Shown piece by piece: positions 34,275-45,600 of a DNA stretch of 64,000 bases (positions within the stretch are counted from its first letter, which is position 1; each line of letters opens with the position of its first letter). The DNA is from Isoetes taiwanensis (Eukaryota; Streptophyta; Lycopodiopsida; Isoetales; Isoetaceae), in the NCBI GenBank assembly GCA_021234155.1, contig JAJEKV010000001.1:18249382-18313381 (forward strand). Reading direction: 5' to 3'. The notes beneath the pieces were generated by a model. It saw only the letters and a list, made by a program, of their open reading frames with translations, ran no database searches and was not told where the DNA came from. Both the position numbers and the translations under genes were made by a program.

Positions 34275-37200
34275 TCAATGATACCGATATTTCTTGAGAA
34301 TGTCCACTGCTCTTTTAGAAACCTTATCCAGAAAGTTGGTCAATGGATTTGCTTTCGCATAGACTTCCACACTTTCATTTTCTAATAATCCTTCCAGCCA
34401 AGGTCTCAAATGTTCGTAGAGGAAGTCACCATCTATTCGAGATGGTTGGTAAGTATTGGGACATACCATTGAATGCGGACTGTTTTTGAAACCATGGTAC
34501 AGCATATCATCTATTAACAATGTATTCTTTTCATTCCACACTCCCTTTGATTCCTGATATACCTTGCTCAACTCCTTCAACATAATAGGCTTTCTATCAA
34601 TCTTGAACGATGTGTTTGTGCACTTTCCTGAAGACCAAGTAAAATGTAATTTCTGTTTGACAGCTTGTTGAAACATTTGATTAATAATAAGATTGGCCGC
34701 CGTGCTGCTCAATCTTGTCCAAACAGCAATCTCAAAGTGCTCCAAACACCAATCTAGAAGATCCCTTGCCCTCGGACGCAAACACGCCTAACTTTGTATG
34801 ATTGAGGTGCTTTAGTTCTGCACCATCCATGACACAGCTGGGCAATGGTTCCGTATTCTCAAATAGCTTCAACAAAACACCATCAAGCTCAAAAATAAGA
34901 AGCTTCTTGTGTGATTTGATCCTTTTAGTACATGGGGACATGGAAGGACTACCACTTGCCTCCCCCCGTTTACTTTTTCTGGTTGCTAAACTTATTGTAT
35001 TTCCTACAGTAGAATGTAAATTTCAGCATATATTCAAACAAATAAATTTAAAATCAATCTAATAGGAGAACATTTTACCAGGTGAAATGGACTCTTCATA
35101 TTGTGACGGATAAGATGTTCCATTCCTTGTCTTCAAGATTGGGCTACGCGATGGAGTGCGAACTTCACCGAGATTGTCATTCTTTCCCCGCAACAACTAC
35201 CCTATTGTCTCCTATAGATAACCGCTACATCTCAGTTATGATCATGTGTCATTACTATACAATCCCAAAGTTAAGACACTACCTGGCCCAATGGAGTTAG
35301 CTAATTTTGATCGACAAGAAGCAGTCTTTCCATTGTTAGGTGGATCACAAGACATCATGTTTCTTTCCAAAAGGGGATGAGGCAAAGGTCGTTGGCATCT
35401 TTCCCATTTGAGGCTTCTGGTTGGGGGCCTTTAGACACTACATCATTAGTGCTATTATCTGATGTGACAATAAACAACATAAATAAACAAAGTAAGTAAG
35501 TCAAACCACTTGCATCCCTGTAACAGTCCATGCAACATGACCCTAGCACTACAGTTTAACTAACCATGCAACTGGACACTACCACTAAAGTTTAACCAAA
35601 CCACCTGTCAAACAACTTAAAACATTTTCTGTCACAGATCCGTGTAAAGAATACCCTAGCAAAATTACATATAATTACCTTGGGGAAACAAGACTGCAGT
35701 GTTTGGTTCATTGTCTTCAACAGAAATCAGGTTTTTGCAGTTATCGTGAACTTCCATACCAGTTGTTGATTGCCCTTGACTATCTGTGTTGCATATGTAT
35801 AATAAAATACACATGGTCATATTTTTTTGAAAATCCTGCACATTAGAAAATATTAACAACTTTTGTTACCATTATTGTCCTTCTGCTCTTTGTAAGAAAT
35901 ATTGTCCATCACGCCCTTCCCAACTGTTAATGCAGTGCTCAAACATCTCGGCATAAGTTTATGATCCTTGGGATATGATACGGATGCCGGGGTGGAGCTA
36001 ACACCTTTCATTGTCAATTTCTCTATTTCCATATGTAAGTAACAATCATTAAGTACCTAGCGTGAGCTGAAAATAAATGAAAACAAACCAACCATGCGAA
36101 TCTAGCGTTATGCTAATCTTCGACTCCTGGCACCCTGATTTTGACATGGTATGTCCACAATTCGTATAACAACATAATGTAGAGCAACTGCAAAACAAAA
36201 CGCTGTTAGATTAATTCATTCAGAAACATATGGAATTGGAAGATGCTACCTGAAATGCGCTACGCAACATGCCACATGATATGTGTGTCTGCACTCGACA
36301 ATAATGATTGGCAAGAGCATCTCATCCGATTTGAGTGACCTGTAACAAAATGGGCATGCTTCGCTCAAATTAATGCTCGAAGCTTCCTTCAAACTATCAA
36401 CAACGACCGGTGTTTGGGTAGGCAAACAAGGATCGAACTCAAAAGGTTGGCACATGCTGGATCGAGATGCCAAAAGCCTTGTAAGGCAGGGTCTCAATTT
36501 GTTTAGCTGCTCCAACTCGACATCTCCGAAATCTCCACGCATTAATAAGTCATCGAGAGCTTGCTTCAAAGCTAGACGCAACTCTTCAAGCTCCCTTTTT
36601 GTAGGTCAATTACTGCCTCAACGCCCTCCTTCGCTGCACTTGAGAGCTTTGTGATTAAATCTTGGTACTTTTTAATGTCATTGGCTACACGAACCTCCCT
36701 AGCCTCTAGACCTTTAATATTTTCTTTCATGACACTGCACTTATCCTCGCTCAGTTGCAGTTCAATAGTCAGCCTGTTGACATCATGTTCTGCAGTAGAA
36801 ATCCACTCCTTCAATATCCTTGACATTTCTGAAATACAAGAGATAATTAAATTAGAATCTTAAATTAGATAAACAATTGATGGAATGAAGGTGCAAGTAC
36901 ATGCAAAACATCTTGCTCTATTGAAAAAAGGTCAAGCATCTTGCCATCTAGTATAAAGAAAGAAAGCTCTAACATTTTGCTCTATTGCTTTAGACGTGAA
37001 TAAACTTGAATTACATCAGCCAATGGGCTGGAAGATTAACCAAACCTATCGCAAGAGTTTGAGTGCTCATTATGGTGATCTGCAAAAGCTTGGCCTATAG
37101 CTTCAGAGCATCTCGATGGCAAAGGACACAAGCTGCAACTATATGACACAAGCTGCAACTATAGGACACAAGCTGCAAGCTGTGACTTGAGCTAGAAGAC

Positions 37201-38204
37201 ACAAGGTGCAAGCTGTAACTGCCTGATACACTCTCTCACTACGACTGTGACTGAAACTGCAACTACTAAGGCATGGTGCACTATGGCTAAGACCGAGGAT
37301 CAGAACTAGTAAGGTGTGGTGCATCTGCAACAAGCAACTGTAAGCTTCCAGCTGCAATCTGCACCTGCGACTGGAATAATCAAAATGGTTGTAAATATCA
37401 ACTACAACATGTGACTAAGCTTAAGCTTGTAGCTGCAACTCATAACTACATGATTCTACCTATGAGCTTCAACTTTGGCTTAAAACATGCAATTATACCT
37501 TACAACAACATGCCTCTAACTATGAATACAACAACTACTTCAACTCCATGTAGCTACAGCTAAAAATTAATTTATGTAGCTAAAGATAAACATAGTAATT
37601 GAATATAAGAGTTTGCTATGACCTCAGTGGTTAAGAAATTAGCTACAAAATAGAGAAACAAGAATCAAATAGTACCTGGTATCTTTTTTTCATAATTGGC
37701 ATCATTCACCTTGGTCTTACATGTCACATTAGAGCTAATAAAGATTTGTGAAGAGGGCTTCTCAACAAGCACTGACGCAATTGGAGACAATGTCTGTTGA
37801 GAAACAACATTTCTTTGTCCCGCTTTTTCAGCCCATCGTCATAGTCACCGTTTTGAAAGTGCTCTACTCTTTTTTTTGCTGACTTTGCATGCTTGTAGAA
37901 ACTCATCCAATTTATTTCCACGACCATTGCAATGCAAGAGAAATGCTATCGCCAATGCTTGAGGCACCTGCCCTCCTAAAACCTTCTTTCTATCATGTAT
38001 TTTCTTATATAGCAATAGGAACTCCTCCTTCTTGTTTTCTTTCAACAACCTGAACCTGTAACAAGACTTGCCATTTACCTTTGGACCCCACATCCTCCGC
38101 ATGTCATTGTCATCAACATTCCTTTCCTCTGATTTATATAACTCCTTAAAGGTCAAACCTCTGTTGCTCAAATCTGGAATTGCATCGCTTGGAACTGACT
38201 CCAT
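34275..38204 (-). CDS. Putative RING finger / coiled coil / HAD phosphatase-like gene, with lesions
   Basis: Exons on the minus strand: 38204-37676, 36828-36250, 36187-36093, 36022-35870, 35783-35679, 35458-35283, 35196-35079, 35003-34275. Most junctions are phase 1 and join in frame, which argues for one gene. Exon 1 is a helical unknown domain (TFKELYKSEERNVDDND; VPQALAIAFLLHCNG). Exon 2 has a coiled coil (EHDVNRLTIELQLSEDKC) and CPFC...ECRHTYHVACC, completed by exon 3 (SCSTLCCYTNCGH) into a RING-like zinc finger. Exons 4-7 are Ser/Asn-rich linker. Exon 8 has LLIFELDGVLL, RPRARDLLDWCLEHFEIAVWT and NTLLIDDMLYHGF, the NLI-interacting-factor branch of HAD phosphatases, with Glu in place of the nucleophile Asp. 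Lesions: two in-frame TGA codons near 37841-37847, a one-base loss in an A-run near 36600, a stop or shift near 35310, and a shift near 34790. It is either a recent pseudogene or a gene with assembly errors. Confidence 0.6.
37080..37580. repeat. AGCTGCAACT-type degenerate repeats in intron 1 of the RING-HAD gene
   Basis: ACACAAGCTGCAACTAT is present in two near-tandem copies near 37125 and 37145, followed by many AGCTGCAA, CTGTAACT and CAACTAC words over about 0.5 kb. It is the complementary style of the GTTGCAGGT repeats near 28.7 kb. Confidence 0.5.
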
Positions 38205-38229
38205 GAGATACAACTACCTACATGCACAT

Positions 38230-38990
38230 CAGTAAGACAAGGCTTAACTAAATTTGCATAAACATTCAAAAATATGCACAACTAACTGTACACAAGAAGA
38301 GAGGCAGCGTTGTCTTTTTCAAATTTCCTACAATCATAGAGTAATAGTGTAATGCAAAAGATATAACATGGACTTATAAATTCTCATAATAAATCAGAGC
38401 AAGAATTTAAAGTTAGATATGGCTAGCTTGAATTAAAACTAACGGTTTTGTAACAATTGGCTAGAGATGCTTTATGTGCACAAGATCTATTATAGTCCTG
38501 GATTTTCCCTGCCAAGAGAGATCAACAATGCATGTGAAAACTTAAGTTCCAGCATTACCCAACAAGCTATCTAGAGAGATGACCACAACATGTATGAAAT
38601 TAAGACTCATCACTACATCACCCAACAAGAAATAAACGCCAAGTTTAACAAGAAAAGAAAGAAACTGCATTTGCCTTTTCCCTTGTTCCTGCTTGTAGCA
38701 CAAACGTGGACAATAAAAAAGAAATCCCCATTCTAATCCTTTGATGGAATGAGAGAAAGTTTCAGGGCAAAAAAACTTGAGAGTTCATAAACTAGAGAAT
38801 TAGCAGGGCCGGAAGAAAAACCTGAGGGAAAGACCTGAGGGAAGACAAACCTGAGGGAAAAAACTGAGGGAAAAACCTGAGGATAGGAGAAAAGTTGAGG
38901 CCGCTTTAGCTGTGTAACGGAAGTGGGATGTTGAATCAGAATGGACCCAGAAGATTCGGCAGCAAACGAATTCCCTCCCATCTCCCATTG
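38230..38990. other. Upstream region of the RING-HAD gene with a CCTGAGGGAAA minisatellite
   Basis: At 38818-38882 the motif CCTGAGGGAAAAA or a variant is repeated five to six times. Minus-strand frames through it are Phe/Ser/Pro-rich by-products. No clear promoter element was identified. Confidence 0.45.
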
Positions 38991-38997
38991 GGTAAGA

Positions 38998-39256
38998 GCA
39001 TGTTAGGGCCTACATGTTTTGGAAACTACCTGGAAAGTACTCTGGGTAGTCAAAGATGATGATATATTTGGGTTCTTAACATCTTCTTGACATCACAAAG
39101 TACCTTACAACATGTATATACTACTACTCTTGAACATAACACAATTTCTTTTAGTCAATCTTGTAGTCTAGGTACTTTAAAATACAATTATGTACTTGCA
39201 CAGAAGTACACAGAAAAGTACCTTTTTGGTAATTTTTTATGTAGGCCCTAACATGC
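38998..39256. mobile_element. MITE with perfect terminal inverted repeats
   Basis: GCATGTTAGGGCCTAC at 38998-39013 is matched exactly by GTAGGCCCTAACATGC at 39241-39256; the match extends to 18 bases. The 259-bp interior is AT-rich, non-coding and contains repeated AAGTAC words. Length, perfect TIRs and lack of coding identify a miniature inverted-repeat element. No convincing target duplication is visible, so the superfamily is undecided. Confidence 0.8.
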
Positions 39257-39382
39257 TTTCACCCCATTCTTGCTATTTCGTCCCGAGCCCTCCCTTTCCC
39301 CGTTAACTTCGGAAAATTCAAAATACAACCTAAATTTCCCACTAATTTTCCAACTACTTTCATAGTTCGAAAACTGACTTTT

Positions 39383-40450
39383 TTGACCCACTATATTGTG
39401 CTTGGACCCTCCAGCTCTAAGTCCGAATTACCTGCAGATCTGGCTGCAGAGCGGGAAGAAATGAGAAAGCATCTAGAGGGCATAAAGAAGAATATCGACA
39501 AGCAGCAGCTTAACTATGCGGCCGAGAGCGTGCCTTTCATTCCAATCACATTGGAAAATCTGACTGAAGTGGATGTAGGTAACGCAAACGAAGAAGACAA
39601 AATCCTAGATGATACAGTGGATTCGGAAAGCTCGAGTCAGGTTAGCATAAAGAGTAATGAAGTATCAACCATAGTTCAAACACTAAGTGATGTGGCTGAC
39701 ACTTCTGGCAGACCGAAGACAGCCGAGAATAAGCTCATCATTGCGGATGTTGAACAGGAACCAGAAAGGTATGTTAATCAAACAGAAATAAAAATCGCGC
39801 CAGGTGCGATTTCAATTCTTCAAACCAAATTGAAAATCGCGCCAGGCGCGATTTCAATTATTCAAACAGCAATTGAAAATCGCGCCGGTAGCGCGATTTC
39901 AATTTTCTTTTTCCTTGTCTCACAAGTGTGTGCTTTATTATTCTGAGACCTAATCCGGTTTCCTCCAAAATTTCGGTGTTTGATTTGAATGGAGTGCTCG
40001 CAAAAACGTTACCTAAAGCACAATTCCCTTTATCATGGTATGCACGAAACCATTTGAGACATATCTGAAATGGGTATATCCGTGGCCAGATATCTGGAAG
40101 GAGATGTTAGACCAAGCTTTCACTTTATTTCGTTGTGCAATTTGGTCGTCGATGGAGAATAGAAATATCTGAGGAAGTTTTGAGAGTAGTTCCCGAGTTA
40201 CATAGAGATTGGACATCTGTTTGGGATCGAGCAAATGTAAGTCATTCAATAACCGAAGGATCCCTCTGGGTAAAAAAATATTTGTGAAATGCTTGAGCGA
40301 CATGATGGATGACTTGGGCGTTCGGAGAAGGAAGACATCATTATAGTTGATGATGATGCCTTGAAGTGTTGCTTCAATCGATCCACGATCACTAAATCCA
40401 CCATCCTATCATCACGAAGATTTTGACAAAGATGACTTCGCCTCCCGTTT
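39383..40450 (+). pseudogene. HAD phosphatase-like (NLI-interacting factor type) gene, broken
   Basis: Exon 1 encodes a charged coiled-coil-like part (AAEREEMRKHLEGIKKNIDK) and an acidic Ser-rich linker, ending at AAAG then GTATGT (39767). The intron ends CTGAG at about 39946 and the join gives PERPNPVSSKISVFDLNGVLA in frame. DLNG is the variant nucleophile motif of a plant HAD subfamily. After shifts of frame come KPFETYLKWVYPWPDIWKEM, FTLFRCAIWSSMENRNI, VPELHRDWTSVWDRA, KKIFVKCLSDMMDDLG and DIIIVDDDALKCCFN, the conserved later motifs. At least three frameshifts or stops make it non-functional. It lies divergently next to the RING-HAD gene but is not a close copy of it. ORF continuation through the intron is coincidental. 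Confidence 0.65.
39787..39905. repeat. Triple AATCGCGCC palindrome filling an intron
   Basis: Three consecutive units have the form AAAATCGCGCC-AGG(or GGTA)-GCGCGATTTCAATT. In the last two the arms extend to AATTGAAAATCGCGCC versus the complementary GGCGCGATTTCAATT. Together they occupy most of the 179-base intron of the HAD pseudogene and would fold into strong hairpins. Confidence 0.85.
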
Positions 40451-40860
40451 TGTCAAGATCTGCACCTAAATAGCTACTGGAAAAAAAGCGGTCGAAGAGA
40501 TACAAACACTATACCCAAGAACTTAATCGGACAGGGGAAATTGACAGGGGACCTAGAGAAGATCGTTCTAGAAAGGGAACTTTTTTGATATATCATAACA
40601 TATATATGTATACAGGAAATACACTTTCCAAAAAGTTTTGAATATGAAATATACTTTACACCAACCTCTTTCGAATATATATTGTGTTCTTATATCGGCA
40701 TTATTGGTTCTGTGTACGTATTGTTCTTTTATATTATGTGTATGGTTTGCTATACTTGCAATAATTTGTATGTATATACCGTCAATAATTTAGGTGTCTA
40801 TAAATACGTATGCATGAAATTGGCAAACCATAAACCCGGCTTCCATATACGCTTGTTATT

Positions 40861-41094
40861 ATGGCACATTCTATTACCTGCCAGATGAACCATGCGGACC
40901 TCTGCAGGTGCCTCGAGCTAGAAATAGAACTTCAGGACTGGCTTGATGTCGTTGCTATGAATCCCGTCCGCTTCTATCCTGATCCCTTTGATGTTGTAAT
41001 CCATCTTATATGGAATCCGAAAGCATGGTTTGTTCATGATCGACGGGATCTCAAAGACACCGCTGCGGCCTTTGTCGGCGATGATTCGGATTAG
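40861..41094 (+). CDS. Small hypothetical ORF
   Basis: A 77-codon frame reads MAHSITCQMNHADLCRCLEL, then NPVRFYPDPFDVVIHLIW and an acidic end GDDSD. Its composition is protein-like and higher in GC than the flanks, which suggests an exon of an unknown gene related to the upstream HAD locus or its host repeat. No family recognised. Confidence 0.3.
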   Translation: MAHSITCQMNHADLCRCLELEIELQDWLDVVAMNPVRFYPDPFDVVIHLIWNPKAWFVHDRRDLKDTAAAFVGDDSD

Positions 41095-41509
41095 TTTTTA
41101 AAGTTTATGTTCCACTATAATACGTTATTTATGCGAATAAAATCGCTACCACGCTTGATTTGACCCATGAAAATCTCTGTTTTATAGAAACTTGCTTGCT
41201 ATTATTTATTCGTAAAACACTACAATTTCAATGTTTAGATTTCGTTGTCGCCGGTGATTGTATGCAATTAATAAGCAATTTCCTACTTTTATATTGCCAA
41301 CATTCTTTCATAATATGGGTCATTTGCAACCGAATATTTGGATGCCTTTGCATTTCAACATAAAATGCATCTTCCTAGCCCGAAAATGAACTCAGTGCAA
41401 AAGTGTGGTTAATTCAATATAATGGTCAATAAAAGGCTTATACGGCGCGATTTTGGAATAGACATAATCCCAATTTAATTGAATGATGGTTCAACGACCT
41501 TTCGAGCTC

Positions 41510-42619
41510 TTATGAGCTGAATTTCCTTCCCCGATCACTTCCCGCCAGGCCCACCGAGCTTGACCAATACTCCTCAGCTACCACTGGAACCACCTGATCC
41601 CCTGGCAACGAGTTGGCTACTGGAAGGAAGATGGTGCTGCCCACGGGGATCAGCACGGGAGCCACCGGTGATGGAGCAAAGACTCTATAGGCGGGAGGTG
41701 GGGGAGCAAAGCCTAGCACCGGCGCAATCCGAGGCTTGTGTTGGGACAGGCAATGTTTGAACAGGAGGAGTCGATGCCGATGATGATGGTTCTGAATAAG
41801 ATTTGGCCAGGGGATGCCCATGAATTGCAACCCATTTACATGAGGGAAGGTGGCATCCAAACCAGCAAAGCATCCAGTGAGGCCAGTGAGTTGGCCAATC
41901 AAGAACCTGGTGCCTTGTGAACGCGGGAGATCGCCGCCATATAAACAGAGATCAGAATGGTAGTATACTGCATCAACATCCCCAAAACCAGGCCACAAGA
42001 GCCCATGCTCAGCTTTAGCTTTGTTATGGCAGAAGCTTTGATATAGAGATCCAGCTTTGTTGAAGCCAAATCTTTTGCAAAGTCTCCAAAATAGAGACCC
42101 TCCGTTTGCAAGAGCTGGAAGAGTTGTGTTGTAGGCAGAACTGAGAGACTCCCAGCATGCAAGAGCTAGGCCAAATACAAGAACACAGGCAGACTCTGAG
42201 CCAACAGAAGCACACTCAGACAGAAACTCTTCATGCCATGAGTAAGAAGAACAGGCAGGCCAACGACCCACAGACTTGGGAGAATCACAATTGCTACCAC
42301 AAATGGGGCCCCTGCATGCAAATGATAGCAGGCTCCCAAGAAGAGATGTCTCAGCAAGAACAAGATCGAGGGCCAAAATGAGAGCCCCAGCTTTTGATTT
42401 GGCCATGAGGAAAAGATTAGAACCAAAAGAGGTGTAGCAGCTCGCACAACAGCTTGCAGGAATAAAACTCCAGTTAAGCAAAGAAAGCTCTGTGCTGAAC
42501 TTCTTCCAGCACCAGAGGGCCACATGAGCTTGAAGTCTCTGAGCCAGCAACGAGAGAGGATTTTTTGAAGGCAACGGAGTCGGTAGATGCTTGAGCCGTG
42601 GTCGTTCTATTATTCTCAA
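41510..42619 (-). CDS. Orphan 369-codon ORF
   Basis: This is one of the longest open frames in the window, with an ATG start and no intron needed. The protein has a basic N-terminus (RIIERPRLKHLPTPLPSK), several hydrophobic but not clearly membrane-spanning stretches (AGALILALDLVLAETSLLGS), many Cys and Trp residues, a His run (NHHHRHR) and a Pro-rich C-terminal part (GFAPPPPAYRVFAPSP). I recognise no domain. The opposite strand has Gln-rich open pieces, so the frame could be an antisense by-product of an old coding sequence. GC is higher than in neighbouring DNA. Confidence 0.3.
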   Translation of the reverse strand: MRIIERPRLKHLPTPLPSKNPLSLLAQRLQAHVALWCWKKFSTELSLLNWSFIPASCCASCYTSFGSNLFLMAKSKAGALILALDLVLAETSLLGSLLSFACRGPICGSNCDSPKSVGRWPACSSYSWHEEFLSECASVGSESACVLVFGLALACWESLSSAYNTTLPALANGGSLFWRLCKRFGFNKAGSLYQSFCHNKAKAEHGLLWPGFGDVDAVYYHSDLCLYGGDLPRSQGTRFLIGQLTGLTGCFAGLDATFPHVNGLQFMGIPWPNLIQNHHHRHRLLLFKHCLSQHKPRIAPVLGFAPPPPAYRVFAPSPVAPVLIPVGSTIFLPVANSLPGDQVVPVVAEEYWSSSVGLAGSDRGRKFSS

Positions 42620-42649
42620 GCGTGCTTCCCATTTATTTTACTCTAGGAT

Positions 42650-45600
42650 GGGCTAAGAGCTTATAAGTTAAAACTACATCACTTTGCAGGCAATGCAATA
42701 AATCCATGTAAATCATGCTTCTATAGCCTATTTCTTTCTTTAATTCATTTATTCACTCCATCTTACTAGCCAAGTTCCTATTGACGGCATAATGCATCCC
42801 TAAGCTTGTGCTATGCTAGAATTAATTCACCAATCCATGGGTGGTTTTACACGGACATATGCTTCACTTTGCTTTGTCATGCATGTTCGGTTCTGTGGTT
42901 AGCATTTCTAGAAAACATCAATGGATTATAGTTAAAATACAACTACTCAATGACCCACATTGAGTAGTTCATGCCAACGACCCACATCCTTGGTAGAATG
43001 AGCTACAATAAAACAAGACATTGAGGTATTACCTTAACTAGTTCCCCAACACAATAATCATCAAGCTCTGCTCCGGTAAGACGCATTGCATTTTGCTAAG
43101 ACCATAGAAGATGCATTACTACCTCATTGATAGAAAAGAAGCTTATGCAACAAGCTCTTCCTGGACACGAACAACCACTACTTGGCAATTTGCTGTGCTT
43201 TCTAAGTAGTCTAATAAGACGTGAGAACTTCGAACAATCCTTTAAGTGTGAAGTGTATAGATGTTTCTTGAGCCAACTATGGGCATGAATGCATAGTAGG
43301 ATAATGATGTGTCAAGTGATAACATTTTATTCGATCTATAGTGTTTGAAATTTTGTGGGCAAAGTGTATATAGTTATAGCATCAAAGCTTTAAAGAATTG
43401 ATTCAATCAATGTAGTGACTGAACAAAAGAAAATTAAATGATGACAATGATCTAATTTTCAAAAAGGATCCAGAAGTTCAAAATCAAAAGTTAGACACAA
43501 CGAGCCACAAGAACTAGTTCCCTTACCCAGTTGTCAAATTATCCTCGGATGAGGAAGAGAACTGTCAAACATCATTCCAACTCTTAGAGATATTTGCAAT
43601 AGATAGATTCTTAGTATTATATTGATAAGGCACTTTTGCATCATTGTAGAGTAAGGTGAATTTTGTTTTCACATGTTGAAACAAATTGGTCAATTGATAT
43701 TGCTTAAAAGGCCATTCCAAAGCCCGCCAGCAAGGCTAGCATGCAAAAGAAAAGTTGCAGCTATGAATTATGGACTGAAGTGTGGAAATTGTGCATAAGG
43801 TGAGAAAAAGTGAGCTTGACAAAGTGTGTGTGCCTAATATACGCAATTTTTCTTTAATAGTGACAACCACTAATTTGTTGGACAATGATATTGCTTTCCC
43901 AAATATCAGTAGATAAAGTAGACAAACACTAAATAAAGTGATGCGGAGATAATACCTCTAGTGGTCAGTGGCATGAAAACAGCACTATAGTAGCACCTAT
44001 ATTTTGCATAATGGAAGTAATGAAATCATCATATACAGATGCATGATAGAAGGATAATTCGAGGCCATCAAGTTCCATTTTTAGCGTATTTGAGGAGGAG
44101 GATTGTTTTTAATCTTTGGAAGAGCATCCAACAGTAAATTTAACGCATTAGGGATGCTAGTGCAGCACAATGGTGCTCTTAGTTCACCCTCCTCCATCCC
44201 AACTGAAGAGGGAGTTAGAGCCTGGCATACGGGATGGGAGGCCCATGGCAGACTGGTTGCCCAGACAATATGGTTTTCTTTGCATTGCATAATTTTTTTG
44301 ATTTGCTCCATTCTTTAAAGGAAAAAAAACCATTACCCATGTTTAGCAGAAGGGGTTTTAGCAGAAAGCAGAGGTAGTCATAACTTTGACAAGTAACTAA
44401 ACCTATTTCCATTTGGAGAAAGGTGACTGCAAATTTAGATAGATTTAGATTATTTGTTGTTTCTACTACTCTGACGACTAAAGGACTAGGAACTTAGTAT
44501 TAATTAAAGATGTAGTTGGAGCTTATATAAACATGCAAAACAAATCCAGCTCTTTTTCTGCATAAACAAATCCGTCTGTGCCAAGTTTCTCTTATACCTT
44601 TGAATGGTTTCTATTGGAAGAAAAGAAGTCATGTTTCAAATGGTGTTTCCTCTGCATGATTCTTAGTTCATGTCTCCTTTCCTTGTGGAGCTGCCATGCT
44701 CCTGGTCTGGTGAGGTCGAGGTATTATTTTGCAGCGAGTCTCAAGTTCAGTTGCAATCATTATGTTTTGGTTTATATACAGATCATTTCTAGTAATGCTT
44801 TGTAATTTTCTTTTAAATGCTGACCAGGGGAAACTCAATTTTCCTCTATATCTCCTTTCTCAACTCCCTTCTACGCCATGCAATTGCTTCAGAAGAAGCC
44901 CCTGGGAAATACTATGTAATCCAGCTACAATTCTGATATATTAGCCTGGACCCTTTTTAGGCCCGAAATCTGAAATCAAATTAGCAATTTGAATTCTATG
45001 AGTTTCATTCAGCATTATAGCAATCTGCACAAACCCAGATGATAGCCACAAGTTTGCTGCCCATGCGATTCATGAAAAAGCAGATATTTCATTCATCTGG
45101 ATCTTTTTATCAGTCTTCAACATTTAGACTATTACGAACACCAACAATTGAGACCCAAAAAGTTTCAACTGACCAGGTAATTTTCTATATCATTAAGATG
45201 TAACAGGCCTACTGGGTTAACCCTTTTGGTAACTCGAGATCACATCAAGACTTGCATGAACACTAACAAATTGGTACACATGTGAATTGGGTGATGTAAT
45301 GCAAAAGCATTCTTAAGACAAAACTCAAGATAAAGATTTGAATCTTTAATCTCAACCATAAGCCATAAACAAGTATGATCACTCCTCTCAAAGAGTATAA
45401 TATCATATTGTATACAATGAAAATGCTTCACCTCTAAGAATCCACAATATCAAGTTTATTAAGTAACTACAAGCCCTTGCTAAAGGCTCACAACTATCTT
45501 AGGCCTTTAACTTCATTCCAGCTTTCAACTGCACAATGATCCTTCAAGCATCTGCTTGCATCATGAACACGTAGGATTAATAATTTGAGGTTTGAGGCAT

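Noticed and set aside
39768-39946. Continuation of the HAD pseudogene frame through the palindromes as IAPGAISI repeats
   Set aside because: The GTATGT donor and the AG acceptor restore PERPNPVSSK in frame with the HAD motif, so this stretch is better read as intron.
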